From Blastocystis sp. Blastoise (Eukaryota > Sar > Bigyra > Opalinata > Blastocystidae), in the NCBI GenBank assembly GCA_039096225.1, contig JBBPEB010000020.1, positions 62,001 through 126,000 on the forward strand: DNA of 64,000 nucleotides. The letters are read 5' to 3'. This document shows positions 31,279 to 54,935 of the stretch, one piece after another (the stretch's first letter is position 1; each line of letters opens with the position of its first letter). The notes under the pieces are model-generated. The model was not told where the DNA came from and did not search any database. It was given only the letters and a program-made list of their open reading frames with translations. The translations under genes and the position numbers were made by a program.

Positions 31279-33552
31279 CTATTTAGAAATGAATTGCTTT
31301 TGGAGGGATATAAAATCTTTATAATTAACATTCTCCTGTAATTCAGAAGCTGACGACTAGTAAGATAAAGAGAAAAATAGAATTATGGATTGATTAGAGT
31401 AATTATGTATATATAGAAATATATATATGAGATATATGTACATAGAATAAATCAGGAGCTGCTGTTTTTGATGTAACTAAAAATAAATAGAAATTATCAT
31501 CAATTTTTGAACTAAATATCATCTTTTTGAATATATCATCGTATAATGAAAATCTATATATATAAATTAATCATTATATCTATAAATATATGAATTAAAG
31601 TTATAATCTATTTGAAATTAATAAATAAATAATAATAAAAAATATGTTTATATAACAAACTATAAAAATAATAAAAAAAGTTATAAATAATATAAATAAT
31701 AATAATAATATATATATACCTTTTATTATTAGAAGATTCGATGTCTTTAACAATCATACAAATAGTAGGCCAATAAGGTTTATCTTGAATATCTGTAATT
31801 GATGGGTATATATATGTATATATCCATTGGGATAAACCCAAAGGGTATGATATATCTTCTCCACTGTAGAAATAACCACGGGAATTATATGAAAATAAAG
31901 AAAATAAATTGAATAAGTTATTATTATTATATATTTGAGAAAAAGAAATAATAAAATATAATATGTAAAATTTATATCTATGTATATATATGTACATAAT
32001 ATCATTCATAGAAAAACAAGGAGATCCATATATAGCTTGTTCTTTTGTATATAATTTATTACTTTTCAATATAAATAATACAGTATCTTTATCATTATCT
32101 ATAAATAAATAAATATAAATATAAAAATAAATATAAAAATAAATATAAACAAAAATATAAATAAATAAATACATAAGTAAACAAAAAGATAAATATATAT
32201 ACATATAGGATTTGAATAGAGTTGAATAAGTTTTTCAGCTACTTTTGGAACATGATGATTTTCATCCTGATTCAGCATTGATCTGAAAAAAGAATAAAAG
32301 AATAAATAAAAATGATTTTTAATAATATGAATTAATTGTAATAAAATTTGAAAAAGAGGTGGAGAAATAAATGTATTCATTTGTATTGATAACCTATATA
32401 TAGAAAACACCTAATAATAATATATATAATTAATATAAAAATAACTAATATAAATAGAATTAATATAAAAAAAACTAATATAAATAGAATTAATATAAAA
32501 ATAACTAATATAAATAGGATTAATATAAAAATAACTAATATAAATAGAATTAATATAAAAATAACTAATATAAATAGAATTAAATAATATATATATATAT
32601 ACTTTTCTAATGCATTTAACGAAGTGATTGCCATAGGATAAGAATATAAACAAACAGAAGAATGATAAAATATAACATGATATAACACATGTAATGTTAT
32701 ATAATTACGTTCTGCTAATTCCTATAAATATATATATATATATACTATGAACTATTAAGAGTATATATGAATAAATATATGATTATATATATCAACATAT
32801 TCTTATCTTATATTATTTTTACATTTTTATATTATACTATCTTAAATATCATTTATAAAACATACTTTATAAAGATCTTCAATAGTAGAAAGTTCTTTTA
32901 GAAGTTCTACAAGTTGATTAAAATCATGAAAATAACGCATATAAAAGGAAGTAATTGAATGATTCATATTTGTAGAAATATCAATATTTATCGTATTCCA
33001 CCAATCACTCTTAAAACTATCGTTTATAAAGAATTTCAATAGTTGATATATATATAATGAAGACTATATAATTAGAAAAAAAAATATATATCTTTCATTA
33101 GTGGAAAAAAAAACAAAACGTATACTTTCCAAATAATCTGATAGGACGATAGATCGGATTTCGGAATCTAGATTATATATTATATAATTAATTAACATAT
33201 ATACGTTCTCAATAGTATCTTCTTCAGCGCTTTCATTCACGAGACTCAACGTATATATCCTATTTATCAGATACAAATAACAAGAATGACGATGTTATAT
33301 CATACATACTTTTTCTGAATATTAAGAAGTGACGAATATCGTACTAAACATAAAAAATGTCAACAAATTTGATTTATTAAAGATAAATAGTATAAATATA
33401 AAAATACGAGATTCCTCTAGTGACGTTTCAGACACTATTATATCACGAGCCTAGAATAAAAAATGATTTGAAATTACATTCTTGGTAAATACTTTTTCAT
33501 ATTCGCATGCAAGGAGATAATCAACATATTTCTTTAAAAACGAAGAGTCCAT
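31279..33552 (-). CDS. unrecognised helical protein, many introns
   Basis: Minus-strand gene starting at ATG 33550-33552 (MDSSFLKKYVDYLLACEYEK). Short exons joined by GT-AG introns continue with NARDIIVSETSLEESLRYSS, IYTLSLVNESAEEDTIEN, IPKSDLSSYQIIWK, a segment with SDWWNTINIDIST, ELAERNYITLHVLYHVIFYH, NTFISPPLFQILLQLIH, NQDENHHVPKVAEKLIQLYS, and DNDKDTVLFILKSNKLY. A final exon (31356-31279) would end QKQFISK at TAG. The composition suggests an alpha-helical solenoid. I do not recognise the family. The 3' part of the model is the least sure: stopping in the preceding exon would give a shorter protein. It neighbours the divergent surface-protein gene at 34431. Confidence 0.6.
32425..32590. 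repeat. 30-bp tandem repeats in an intron
   Basis: About five to six copies of a 30-base unit containing AACTAATATAAATAGAATTA, differing at one or two positions, in an intron of the unrecognised gene at 31279-33552. Confidence 0.85.
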
Positions 33553-34430
33553 TTTACATATAAATAAGTAAAACACAAAAGAAAACAGTTGATTATAATT
33601 CTATAAAGAAACCGTGAAAAGTCTATTTTTTTGTTATTTCACTAGTAAAATAACCACGGATACAATAATTTGGAAGAAAAATAAAAAAATTAAAGTTAAT
33701 GCCCTTAAAGGCGAACACAGTTCCTGCTGTTACTGTTGTGTTTCTCCTTTAAGTAAAACTCATTTATTTATGGGAATATTTTTTTCTCTTCAGGAAAATG
33801 ACAGTAGTTTCGTGATTCCAGATGAAATGATTTTATTGGTATTTGAGGAAATACTATGGGAGATTCAGCTTTGTAATTGGTTAAAAAATTCATAAAAAAA
33901 AGTAAAATGTCCTCAAAAAGAAATCAGAATATTTTTCATGAATACTATTCAGGGTGTGCCAAAACTGCGCTTTTAGCGCAAAGTGCGCTTATTGATGCTA
34001 TTTTTGCGCTTAAACGATTATTTTACATTTTCTCTCTGATTATTTATTTTTTTCACTTGAAAATAGTTCGGTTTTGTGTAGCACGTCAAGATAAGCTCAA
34101 AAACAATGTCTTTGAAAAAATACCGACGGTTTTTAAGAAAATTATACTTGTTTTTTTATTTTTTTAGTGATTTTTTAATTATTTTTTGACTGATTCTTCA
34201 GTGTTTTTTTGTAAAAACTGGCTCTTTTTGCGCTTTTTTTCCCCATTTCCCGCTGAAAGAGGTCCTGCCTGATGACCCCTGATACTATTCATTTCTCTCT
34301 GTATTTTTAAATAAAAACAAAAGAGTCAGTCTTTTCGTTTTTCCTTTTAACTATTTTCTTCTTTTTTATGAAGACTCATATCCATTTCTTAGAATTGTTA
34401 GTTTCTTTCATTAATTAAAATATTGATAAT
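33553..34430. other. divergent intergenic region with GCGCTT cluster
   Basis: About 880 bases between two divergent genes. Compared with other spacers it is rich in GC. Four GCGC words lie within 33,965-34,011 (GCGCTTTTAGCGC, then TGCGCTT twice) and another near 34,226, followed by a stretch with CCCGCTGAAAGAGG near 34,250. Frames at 33614-33895 and 33877-34167 cross this region, but neither resembles a protein I know. Confidence 0.45.
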
Positions 34431-43039
<8,609 letters not shown>

Positions 43040-43840
43040 TCATTATTATCTATATATTAAAATTTATATTAAAATTTATGTTATTATTATTATATATATA
43101 TATATATAATTCTGATCAAGTTTGTGAGAATTTGGAAATTATTATTATTTATATATTTAACATTAATATTTATTTATTTGTGCTCTAAACAATCTTTGCT
43201 GTACAATTTTATATTTAATTCTATATATATATTTATTTGTTTATTGATATCTATTGTATTGTTCAATACAATTTATATTAATAATTTGGGGATTTAAGAA
43301 AATATTTTTATAATATTTATATCGTTTTTTTTTAAATATAAGAATATAAATAGTTATATATATATGTTTTCTTTGTTTTCTTTTTCTATGTATATCTGAA
43401 TCTTTTTTCTCTTTTTCGTTTTCCTTTTTTTTATAAATTTTTATAGCAATAATCATATATAGTATTCGCCAACGTATCTTTATTTCAATGTATATTATAT
43501 ACTATTATATATCTTGTTTTATTTCTTATATATGTATATCTCTATTTGTTATCCTATTTTTTTTATCAATAAATATATGTTCATTAATTTATATATATGA
43601 TTATTCAATATGTTATTACCATTAATGAGTATTGTTTAGTTGTGTGAATATATAAATATATAAGATAACAAAAATAAGAAATATATAATTACATGAAATT
43701 ATTGGAAAATGGAAAAGAAAAATAATTCGTGAGAAATAAAATATATATATATATATTTATAATTAAAAAAAAAAGCAAATATATAATAAGCTAAATAATT
43801 ATATTTAAAAAATGATTCTGTATATATATATATATATATA
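43040..43840. other. convergent intergenic region
   Basis: About 800 bases between the stop of the surface-protein gene and the stop of the PP4 gene. AT-rich, with poly-T and TA runs; no gene seen. Confidence 0.5.
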
Positions 43841-44110
43841 TTAAAGGAAATAATCCGGAGGATGAGTCTTTTTAGGGAGTTTTCGATCTTCATTTGGCAT
43901 AGCCTCAAATATCTATATATATATGATTAATATATATATATATATATATGGAATGAATTATATATATATATATGGAAATGAATATTTATATATACGATGA
44001 ATTTTTGTTGATTTTGTTCATCAAGAACTAAAATAGAAGCTTTATTACCACATCTAGATAAATAGTAGTTAAATAATAATAATAATAATAATAATAATAA
44101 AGATGATGAC

Positions 44111-44165
<55 letters not shown>

Positions 44166-45367
44166 TAGCAATACCTATAGCAATAATTAGGTGCACTCCA
44201 GACTGTACAGAGGGATTTATCGAACATCCAACGATATCCCTCCATAACCAATTGGTGGGCACGAAGTATTAACGAGAAATTATTATTATTATTAAACTAT
44301 ATAATAATAATAATAACTATTATTATGTTTAAAAAATTTAAAAAATATATATAAACAATATAAAACTATTCTATTATAAAAATATTCTTACTTTAGCAAC
44401 TTGATCTCCACCAAAGAAATACCCTGCTCCCCGCGGGGATAATCCCCATCCTTCAATATCTTCAGGGTCTGACCATAATAAATCACACATAGTACCGTCA
44501 TGAGGTAATTCTTGCTTACGATCAATATATTTTAACTATATATACATATATACTTTTATTAATAATATTATAAAAAAATAAAGATATTATTGATTATTTT
44601 CATAATCCGCAATATACATCTATTATAACTTGTAATTATATATACAAAATCAACTATATACTTGATTGGCATGTAGAATCATAGGTGATAATCCTCCATG
44701 AACACAAAATGTCTTCTCATCAATAATAGCAGCTAATGGTAAATAGTCACAAACATCAGTACAATATCTCCAAACATCAACATTCTCATATTTCCTTAAA
44801 CATTCATCATAAAATCCATAAACCTGAGTAATTTGACGAGATTCATGATTACCACGTAATAACGTGATTCGATCAGGATATCGTACTTTGAGAGCAAACA
44901 ACAATAATAATGTTTCAATACTAAAATAACCACGATCAACATAATCACCTAAGAATAAATAATGTGTATCTGGACATTGACCACCAACATTAAATAATTG
45001 CTTCAAATCATAAAATTGTCCATGAATATCACCACATACCTATAAATAATGAATAGACTAAATTATACAAATACAAAAAGAAAAACATAAAATAAAAAAA
45101 AAAATCAAATATATGTGTGAATATTGTTATTATAAACTAAATATTATGTAAAACATACTGTAATAGGAGTATTTAAATATTGTACATTTTCTTCAGCATC
45201 CAATATCACCTTAACGTGTTCACATAGAATTCGTACCTCCTCTGTTGATATTTGTTCACAATTATAAAGCTGTATATATGAATTATATGTAATGAATAAT
45301 AAAAATAGAATAGTTCTAATTCAATTACTCGTTCAAGTTGACGATCTAAATCACTTGAATGACTCAT
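43841..45367 (-). CDS. PPP4C: serine/threonine protein phosphatase 4 catalytic subunit
   Basis: Seven minus-strand exons: 45367-45329, 45269-45159, 45039-44662, 44535-44392, 44296-44175, 44053-43996 and 43912-43841. They sum to 924 bases, giving 307 residues, the same length as human PP4C. The metal and substrate residues are in place: GDIHG (Asp54, His56), GDYVDRG, RGNHE, and [12 protein letters not shown]. The C-terminus ends PPDYFL, the carboxymethylated DYFL tail of PP4 and PP2A. Close matches to PP4, such as [20 protein letters not shown] and [11 protein letters not shown], favour PP4 over PP2A. A short Asn run (FNNNNNF) lies where human PP4C has FNAANDI. PP4 acts in DNA repair and centrosome control. 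Confidence 0.95.
44123..44164. repeat. AAT microsatellite in PP4 intron
   Basis: AAT units within the intron between exons five and six; a smaller block lies at 44,075-44,100. Confidence 0.85.
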
Positions 45368-45979
45368 TTGTTAGTTTTTTTTGCTTAGATTAGATAGAAA
45401 TAAAGTATTGTATATCTAAAATAAACAATATTATAGAAAAAAACTAATTTTAACTTATTTCTATATATTTTAAATTAGAAGCTGTTTTCTTTATAGGAAA
45501 TTAACACTTTTCGAAATTCACGATTAATCATTGGTTTTAAGAAGAGAAATTCATAATTTTCATAATTCAATTTCTTCTTAAAGAAAAGTCATTTAATGAA
45601 GTTATTTTGGTCAATATGATGTTTTATTTAATTAAAAATAATCTGAAATACCCTATAATAGTAATTAAATTTAGTAAAATTAAAATAAAATGACGAAATA
45701 ACAATGAATTATATTGATTTCATGTTGTTGTGTGTGTTATATGATTATGAGAAAATTGAGATTTTGTAAAATAAATGCTCCTATTCACAAATTTTATTTT
45801 AGTAAAAATTTTTTATTAGCTACTTTCAACCTAAGAATAAAAATCAATTCTTTCTTTTTCATTTTCAATTTCTCTTTATTTTCATTTATGTATGATAATA
45901 AGCTTCTAATTCTTTATTTCTTATTTTTCTTTATGTATAATATCTTTATATATGTATAGAATAAGAGAAACTAAGAAAC
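45368..45979. promoter_or_regulatory. divergent promoter region, PP4 and BTB-TLDc
   Basis: About 610 bases between two divergent start codons. I see AT-rich DNA without recognisable elements; assigning a promoter rests only on position. Confidence 0.4.
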
Positions 45980-46990
45980 ATGCCCCGAGATTTAAGGAGA
46001 GAATCTCTAGTTGATGCGTCAAAATACTTAGAGGAAGGAATGGTGACATTTCATGGAATAGAGGCAAAAGTACATTGCTCTATTTCTAAAGAACGTTTGG
46101 TAATGTTTCCAGATAGTTGGCTTTATGAGATTTGGTTAAGAGGTGATGATGCAGGAAATAAGGAATTTTTTACTGGATATTCTGAACGTAATTTAGAATG
46201 GATTATTTCTTCTATGAGAGGAGAACATCTTAGTATCGATTTGAAAACAAATGAAGAATTGCAACTATTGGTTGATGACTTTCGTGATCTAGATGTAGAA
46301 CCTCCTCAATATGTTTTAAACCGAATATCAAATGATAATTGGAATAATGGTTCAAAAGGAATCTATGATAATCTTAAGTTGTTAAATAATAATAATAAAG
46401 AGAATCAGATCATGTTAAATGAATTATATATGTTAATGAGTAAAATGAATACATCACTTGATACTTTGAAGAAAGATAATGTTTCTCTTAATAAAGAAAT
46501 AACTCAATTAAAAACAGAAAATACTACATTAAAGAATGCTATTAATGATATAAAATCTTCTGTAAAAGCTATTGCTAATGATGATAGCACATATAGGTCT
46601 ATCAGAAGTATTAATTCAACTACCGAAGATATTAATAGTAGTATAAAAAACGTTAAAGAAGAAATTACAAAAATAAAAACAAAAGTTGAAAGTATTTCAA
46701 CTTCTGTTTCTTTCTCTAAATCTGATGTTACAAAAATGAATGGGTTTGAGAATAGTACTATATTAGATAGAAATACTGAATATATAGAATCATTATTAAC
46801 ATGGCTTGGCATGAGAAAAAAATGGAAATTATTATATAGAGCTAAAAGTAATTCTTTTTCTGTGTCTAAATTTCATAAATATTGCAATAATAAAGGTGAA
46901 ACAGTAACTCTTATTAAGCATATAGGTACAAAAAGACAAATTAATATATTTGGAGGATATACAAATCAAAGTTGGGAATCACCTTCAAAT

Positions 46991-47031
<41 letters not shown>

Positions 47032-47415
47032 AATTGTAAAATAATTGGTAGTATATATATTATATACATTATATACATTATAAATAAATTGATTAATATA
47101 GAATGGAAATCATATTCTAAAGAGTTTCTATTTACTTTAAGTAATGAACATGATATTCCTCCTACTAAATATAGTTACACAAGTTCTAATAAGGATTATG
47201 CTATATGTTGTCGTTATGATTTTGGCCCTAAATTTGGTACTGATATATGTTTATCTGATGATTGTAATCGTAATAAAGATTCTTATTGTAGAGCACAATC
47301 TTTTGGAGAATATTATACAACTGAAGAAAGTTCTTTATTTGTGAATACAGGTGATACCAATTCTACTAATTATTTTACTGTTGATGATTATGAAGTATGG
47401 GGAAGAGATGAATAA
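45980..47415 (+). CDS. BTB (T1-type) and TLDc domain protein
   Basis: Two exons, 45980-46994 and 47102-47415, sum to 1,329 bases, giving 442 residues. Residues 1 to about 110 form a BTB/T1 domain like that of KCTD proteins (VTFHGIEAKVHCSISKERL, MFPDSWLYEIWL, GYSERNLEWIISSMRGE). Residues 140 to about 255 are a coiled coil with heptads (LNKEITQLKTENTTLKNAI). Residues about 265 to 442 are a TLDc domain (WKLLYRAKSNSFSVSKFH, IFGGYTNQSWESPSNK, FLFTLSNEH, AICCRYDFGPKFG, FTVDDYEVWG). TLDc proteins such as OXR1 bind the vacuolar ATPase; BTB plus TLDc fusions occur in several amoeboid protists. The target is unknown. The intron sits inside the TLDc domain. Confidence 0.9.
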
Positions 47416-47852
47416 TATAGATATGCTTTTTTTAATGTTTTTATTATTATATATTGTTTAATCAATTTTTATGGTATATTGATAATTTTTATAATATACA
47501 TATTTAATATCTTCATTATTAAATGTATTCTTATCATTATATATCTCTATGAATAAACAATATTAATAACGTTATTTTTTTTGTAATCTGAAATTTGTTT
47601 TGTTTATTTATATTAAACTGCATTTATTTAATTGGTATGATTGAAATAAAATTAATAATGCTTACAATAAGTTACTTTTTAAGGCCATTTTAATATAATA
47701 TTTCCAAATTACAAAACAATCATATAAAAAGTGAATATGAAAGTATCTTAAAAAAATGAAAAATATAAAGTTAAATATATAAAATATATTAAATAAAATA
47801 GTATATATTTATATAAAAATTTTTATTACCATATATGATATATTTTCATTCT
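47416..47852. other. convergent intergenic region
   Basis: About 440 bases of AT-rich DNA between the ends of the BTB-TLDc gene and the minus-strand BTB-like gene. No gene seen. Confidence 0.5.
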
Positions 47853-50540
47853 TTATTTATAATAGTTGGCATATAATTTAGAGTAATGATGATCAATATA
47901 TTCTTGAAATAAACTCATTTCTTTATCAATTGATGTAAACGAACAACAATTATTATTATAAGAATTATCTATTTGTTATAATAATAATAATAATAATAAT
48001 AATTTATATGAATATACTTATTATATTCATAATTATAATATAATAAATATAATAAATACTTGATAACCAAATACGTACGTAAGTCATATAAGGGAAAGAT
48101 ATCTTAATCAAATATGCAAATTTATTTAAATATTCCGAATCAATTATGCCTTTAAAAAAATAATAATTATATATATATGATATATATGATAATAATTTTT
48201 TATACATACATAAAGATAAGCGTTTAATATTCTTTGTATAATCTAATTGAAGTTGAGTATATATATATTTGGAATATATTATTGCATCTGAATACTCAAA
48301 ATCATTATACATTAATATAGAACTCACATGCTTATGAAGATAATTAGCCAAAGAAGGAAAAACTGTAAATACATTATATTTATCTATATACATATGGTTA
48401 ATAATAATATAATCTTATACATTACAGATGAATTAATATAATAATAATTATATATATATAGAATAAAGATATAATACAGTCTCCAAAATAGATAAAAAAG
48501 GTGTCAAGAGAGAGAAATGGTAGTTCTGAAAAATTAGAAAATTGCTCAATAAATGACAAAAAGGTCTTTAAATTAAAGTTACAAGTATCTATATATAGCA
48601 TATATAGTATATATATGATATATGTATAATATATGTATAATATATATATAGTAATAACAGTACAGTAGAATTTTATTACTAAATGTTTGAGTTTGAACAT
48701 AACATTATGCTGTAAATAGTTAAATAAACCATTGTATATCATTTCAGTCTCCCTATCATTATCTATATATAGAATATATATAATATATAATATATATAAT
48801 ATATATATATACCTAATCTGATAGTTAAAGATTCTATATTTCTCCAGAGGGGTAAATTTTCACATTTAGGATTCAGAAATATATAATTTGTAATAAAAGG
48901 AACTATATATATATAGAGAAAAGAATTATTTATACATATAAATGATTCGTAATTATATATATAAGAACATAATATAAGTATTAATAATAATTGATTATAA
49001 TCATTCAGTAGATAAAAAATTTTATTAAAAAATATTATTATTAGCTAAAACTTAAATAAAAATATCAATACTATTTTATTAGTAAATAGTGATATTAATA
49101 TATAAAAGCAAATAAATTATATAAATATCTACATATATAAAACAATATATACTTATTTCTAATTCCATTAGATTATCCGAGAATAATGACAAGAAATGAA
49201 AAAGAGTTGTATCCATATCTTCTGTAAATGAATAATTTATTTTATTATAATGAGACATAATACATTCCAAATGGTCTTTATATATTTATAATCGAGAGTA
49301 TACACTTTTATATGAATTACATATTTAAATAATATATTTGAATAATATATTTAAATAATATATAAATAATATATATAAATAATATATATAAATAATATAT
49401 ATAAATAATATATTTGAATAATATAAATATACTTATTAATAATTTTTGAACATTACTATAGGATCCTGAACAAAGAAAAGAAAATAAATCATAAAATGAT
49501 GAAAATGGTTCTTTCAAAATACATGTATTTACTAAATAAAATAAATAAATAAATACATGTACAAATATAGAAATAAATGAATATACTAAATATTAAATCT
49601 AATAATAATATAAATAAACTGTGAATATAGTAAATAATAAATATAATAATAATTTAAATAATTCTAAAAATAATATATATACTTGAAATAATGAGCGTTT
49701 TTAGTTGTTTATAGTTCATTTGTTGATATATAGTTTTTAAATTATTCATCACTTCAGGTATAAGTCTATCTGTTTCTGTAGAAAAAATTGATAAAAATAT
49801 TTAAATATATATATAAATTACTAAAAAAAAGAGTATTGAAATTACAATTGTTGAAATTATAATTTAAATAATCATGAAAATCAGATTGACCAAGTGATGC
49901 TATATATAAATAAAACTTAATGAACATATATTATTATAATATATATATATATATATATATACAATGTAAAAAAGTATCTATATATAATAAGCCGTCATTG
50001 AATAGTTTTTCCCATGAATAATTCCAATTGTTAATAGAGAAATTAGCTATATAATAAATAATAATAATAAAAAATATATATATACTATGAATATGAAATT
50101 GGTGTTTTTGTTTTGCAAGAATAAAATGATTAACAATCGTTTCACTCAAATGAATAGTATAACAAGGATATGATTTATTAATATGAATATTATCTATTAA
50201 TTCAAGTAATGAAAGAGGAAATAAATTTAATAATAGTTTTTCTTCATTTTCATTAGAAAGTGAATTCATTTTTGTTATTATATATATAGATAATTTAGGG
50301 AAATTATTTCGTGTTATTAAAGCTAATATACTTTGCAGTAGATTTATATTAGAATCTGATATTAAATAGCCTATAGAAAAGTGAATATAATATTATGATA
50401 GATATATTATTAAATATTATTTACTAGTATGTTATATATATACTATTTATTTCTAGAGTAGTAACATTAGGAAAAACATGAGTAGTAATTATATCTTTAA
50501 ATAATTGTATATATTCAGGATACATGGATGCTCTTATAAC

Positions 50541-50571
<31 letters not shown>

Positions 50572-52678
50572 TTTATTCAATATGTAGTTTATATATATAT
50601 AATATATACATTATATACAATATAAGGGATTAATAATTTTAAGAGTATCAAAAAGTCCATGATATAGGGATTGTAATAAAACAGGTGTAGTTACTTGAAG
50701 TTTAGAAGAACAATCTATATAACATATTATATACATAGTATATAATATATAATAGTATTATATATATAGTTATATACATAAATAAGTGAAACCAAATAAT
50801 TCTTTGCATATTGGTAAATTTAATATATAGTTAAATATAGTATTATTTATTGATTTTGAATGTATTTTAAAATCCGCTATTAATGAGTTATTAATACTAT
50901 ATACATATATATATCGTAAATGAAAGCAAGTATTATAATATATATATTTATTAATAATAAATAAATATATATACTTTAATATAGGATGTTCAAAATCACA
51001 TTCTATACATATATATATATACTTCTAATATAAATTAAACATAGTAAGCTAATAATTGCATCATGTTATAAATTATTTCATATATATATATAAATACTAA
51101 TTAAATGAATATAATAAATATATATATACCATTAGTTGAATTAAAAAATATAAAATTAAATAATACAAACTACATTTCTTACTGAAATTAAAATAAAGAA
51201 AACAATCAATTTGGTCATGTTTTGTATATTCACGGATATCATCATAAATAGACTCTATATATAACACAGGTTTATTTTCTTCTTTTTCTTTTTTTATTTC
51301 TTCATCAATATCTATAGGTATAATCTCATGATGAATATCGGCTTTTATTATATTTATATTATGCATATAATTAGTATATTCATATATATTATTTTTATTA
51401 CGATTATTATTATGATTATTATTATTATCATTATTATTATTATCATTATTATTATTATCTGAGATATTATTATCTGAGATATTATTATCTTGTGAACTTA
51501 TAAATATTTGTTTTCTTTTTAATTTACAATATTCAATCTCAGGATTATTTTGTTTATATGTCTCATAAGCATCAGGATAATAAGTATGATAATATTGTCG
51601 TTTATATTCTTTATATAATACATTATAATGAGGATCTGAGGGAATTATTGGAACAAATCTCTTTTTATGACGATAATAGGCTGTATATGATGATAAACAT
51701 AATAAAAACATAATAAAAACATAATAAACATAATAAAAACATAATAAACATAATAAAAACATAATAAAACAATATAATAAAACAATATAAACATAATAAT
51801 AAACATAATAAACATAATAAACATAATAAACATAATAAACAATATAAACATAATAAACATAATAATATCATATATATACGTTTTATTGAATATTCTTTTA
51901 TTTTAGGGAATAGTTCATGTAGATTTGATGGATATATATATTCATAAGGAATATCTTCATGAAAATCATCTATATATATATATATTAAAAATATATCTAT
52001 TCAAATAAATATTTATATACATATTAATATAACATTTGTAACATTATATAAATAAAATAACTTGGAATAACTTACTAGTAATGTATTTTCTATTTCTGTT
52101 ATAACACCTATATATATATATATATATATATACATATATATTATTACTAATATACCATAAATTAATAATTTTCGTTCATAAGAATAATCATATAGAATAT
52201 TTTTATCATAATCTTTATCAAGACTTTTAGCAACGCTTAATTTTAACTTATAGGAATAATTATTTTCTAAAAATTCATTTAATTTTGTTGTTAAAGAGAA
52301 TTCAATTAAATTCGATATATCATAGGCTTCTTCGCCGAAAAAATAGATTATATCTGTAAACATAGAATAAACTTCATTGACTGATAAAGACTCAAGAGTA
52401 ATTTTACTTTCCATAAATAATAATAAATGTCGTATCGATAAAGGAGGTGAATCCATATAATAAGAATCTTCAGAATCTAAATAATTTTCTTTATTCTTGT
52501 ATGCCTATGAGAATAATGAATTCGGAAACTTATTTATAAATATTAATGGAACACAAATTGTACTTTCATCTTGAAATTTGAAGCTAATTAAGTCTGGAAC
52601 ATAATCAGCAAGAAATGTGATATCACTAAGATCATTGTCGTATAACTTATCCGAAATTCTCAGAGGTAACTGTGACAT
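47853..52678 (-). CDS. BTB-like, leucine-rich protein with an in-frame TAG
   Basis: A multi-exon minus-strand gene starting MSQLPLRISDKLYDNDLSDI at 52678 and ending ...YANYYK at TAA 47853-47855. The first about 100 residues look like a BTB domain (ESTICVPLIFINKFPNSLFS, then AYKNKENYLDSEDSYYMDSP and SIRHLLLFMESK). Later exons are Leu/Ile-rich with a spacing reminiscent of leucine-rich repeats (KRLSLCMYKKL, LFSDNLMELEIS), and one has Asn/Asp repeats near 51,400-51,500. Within the BTB region the codon between FS and AYKN is TAG (52505-52507). Either a 48-base GT-AG intron ends with that TAG and removes VPLIFINKFPNSLFS, or the gene is read through, or it is broken there. I give the span as one gene; exon borders in 48-51 kb are not all resolved. 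Confidence 0.55.
51690..51872. repeat. low-complexity AACATAATAA repeats
   Basis: Imperfect repeats of AAACATAAT/AATAAACAT in an intron of the BTB-like gene; several overlapping L/F/Y frames are shadows of it. Confidence 0.85.
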
Positions 52679-52869
52679 TATTTCTTTATAGTCTATTATA
52701 AAATATAATTATCATAATATTAACATAATCACAATTTATTTTAATAAATAAATCTCTTTAATAGTTGATAATCAATTATGTTTTTGAAAAAGAAAAATAT
52801 ACATAAAAAAAGTTTCATATTTATTAAAGTGTGATAATTCTACTAAATTGTTTCATTATTTGTGGATTT
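52679..52869. promoter_or_regulatory. short divergent promoter region
   Basis: Only 191 bases separate the start codons of the BTB-like gene (minus) and Sel1 gene 2 (plus), so both promoters must lie within or overlap transcribed DNA. No element recognised. Confidence 0.45.

Positions 52870-54935
<2,066 letters not shown>

Noticed and set aside
34258-34292. C/D box snoRNA suggested by TGATGA and CTGA words
   Set aside because: The boxes are too close and no terminal stem or guide segment can be drawn.
46504-46812. Minus-strand hydrophobic frame opposite the BTB-TLDc coiled coil
   Set aside because: Antisense reading of a Lys/Glu/Asn-rich coding exon whose plus-strand frame has clear domain homology.
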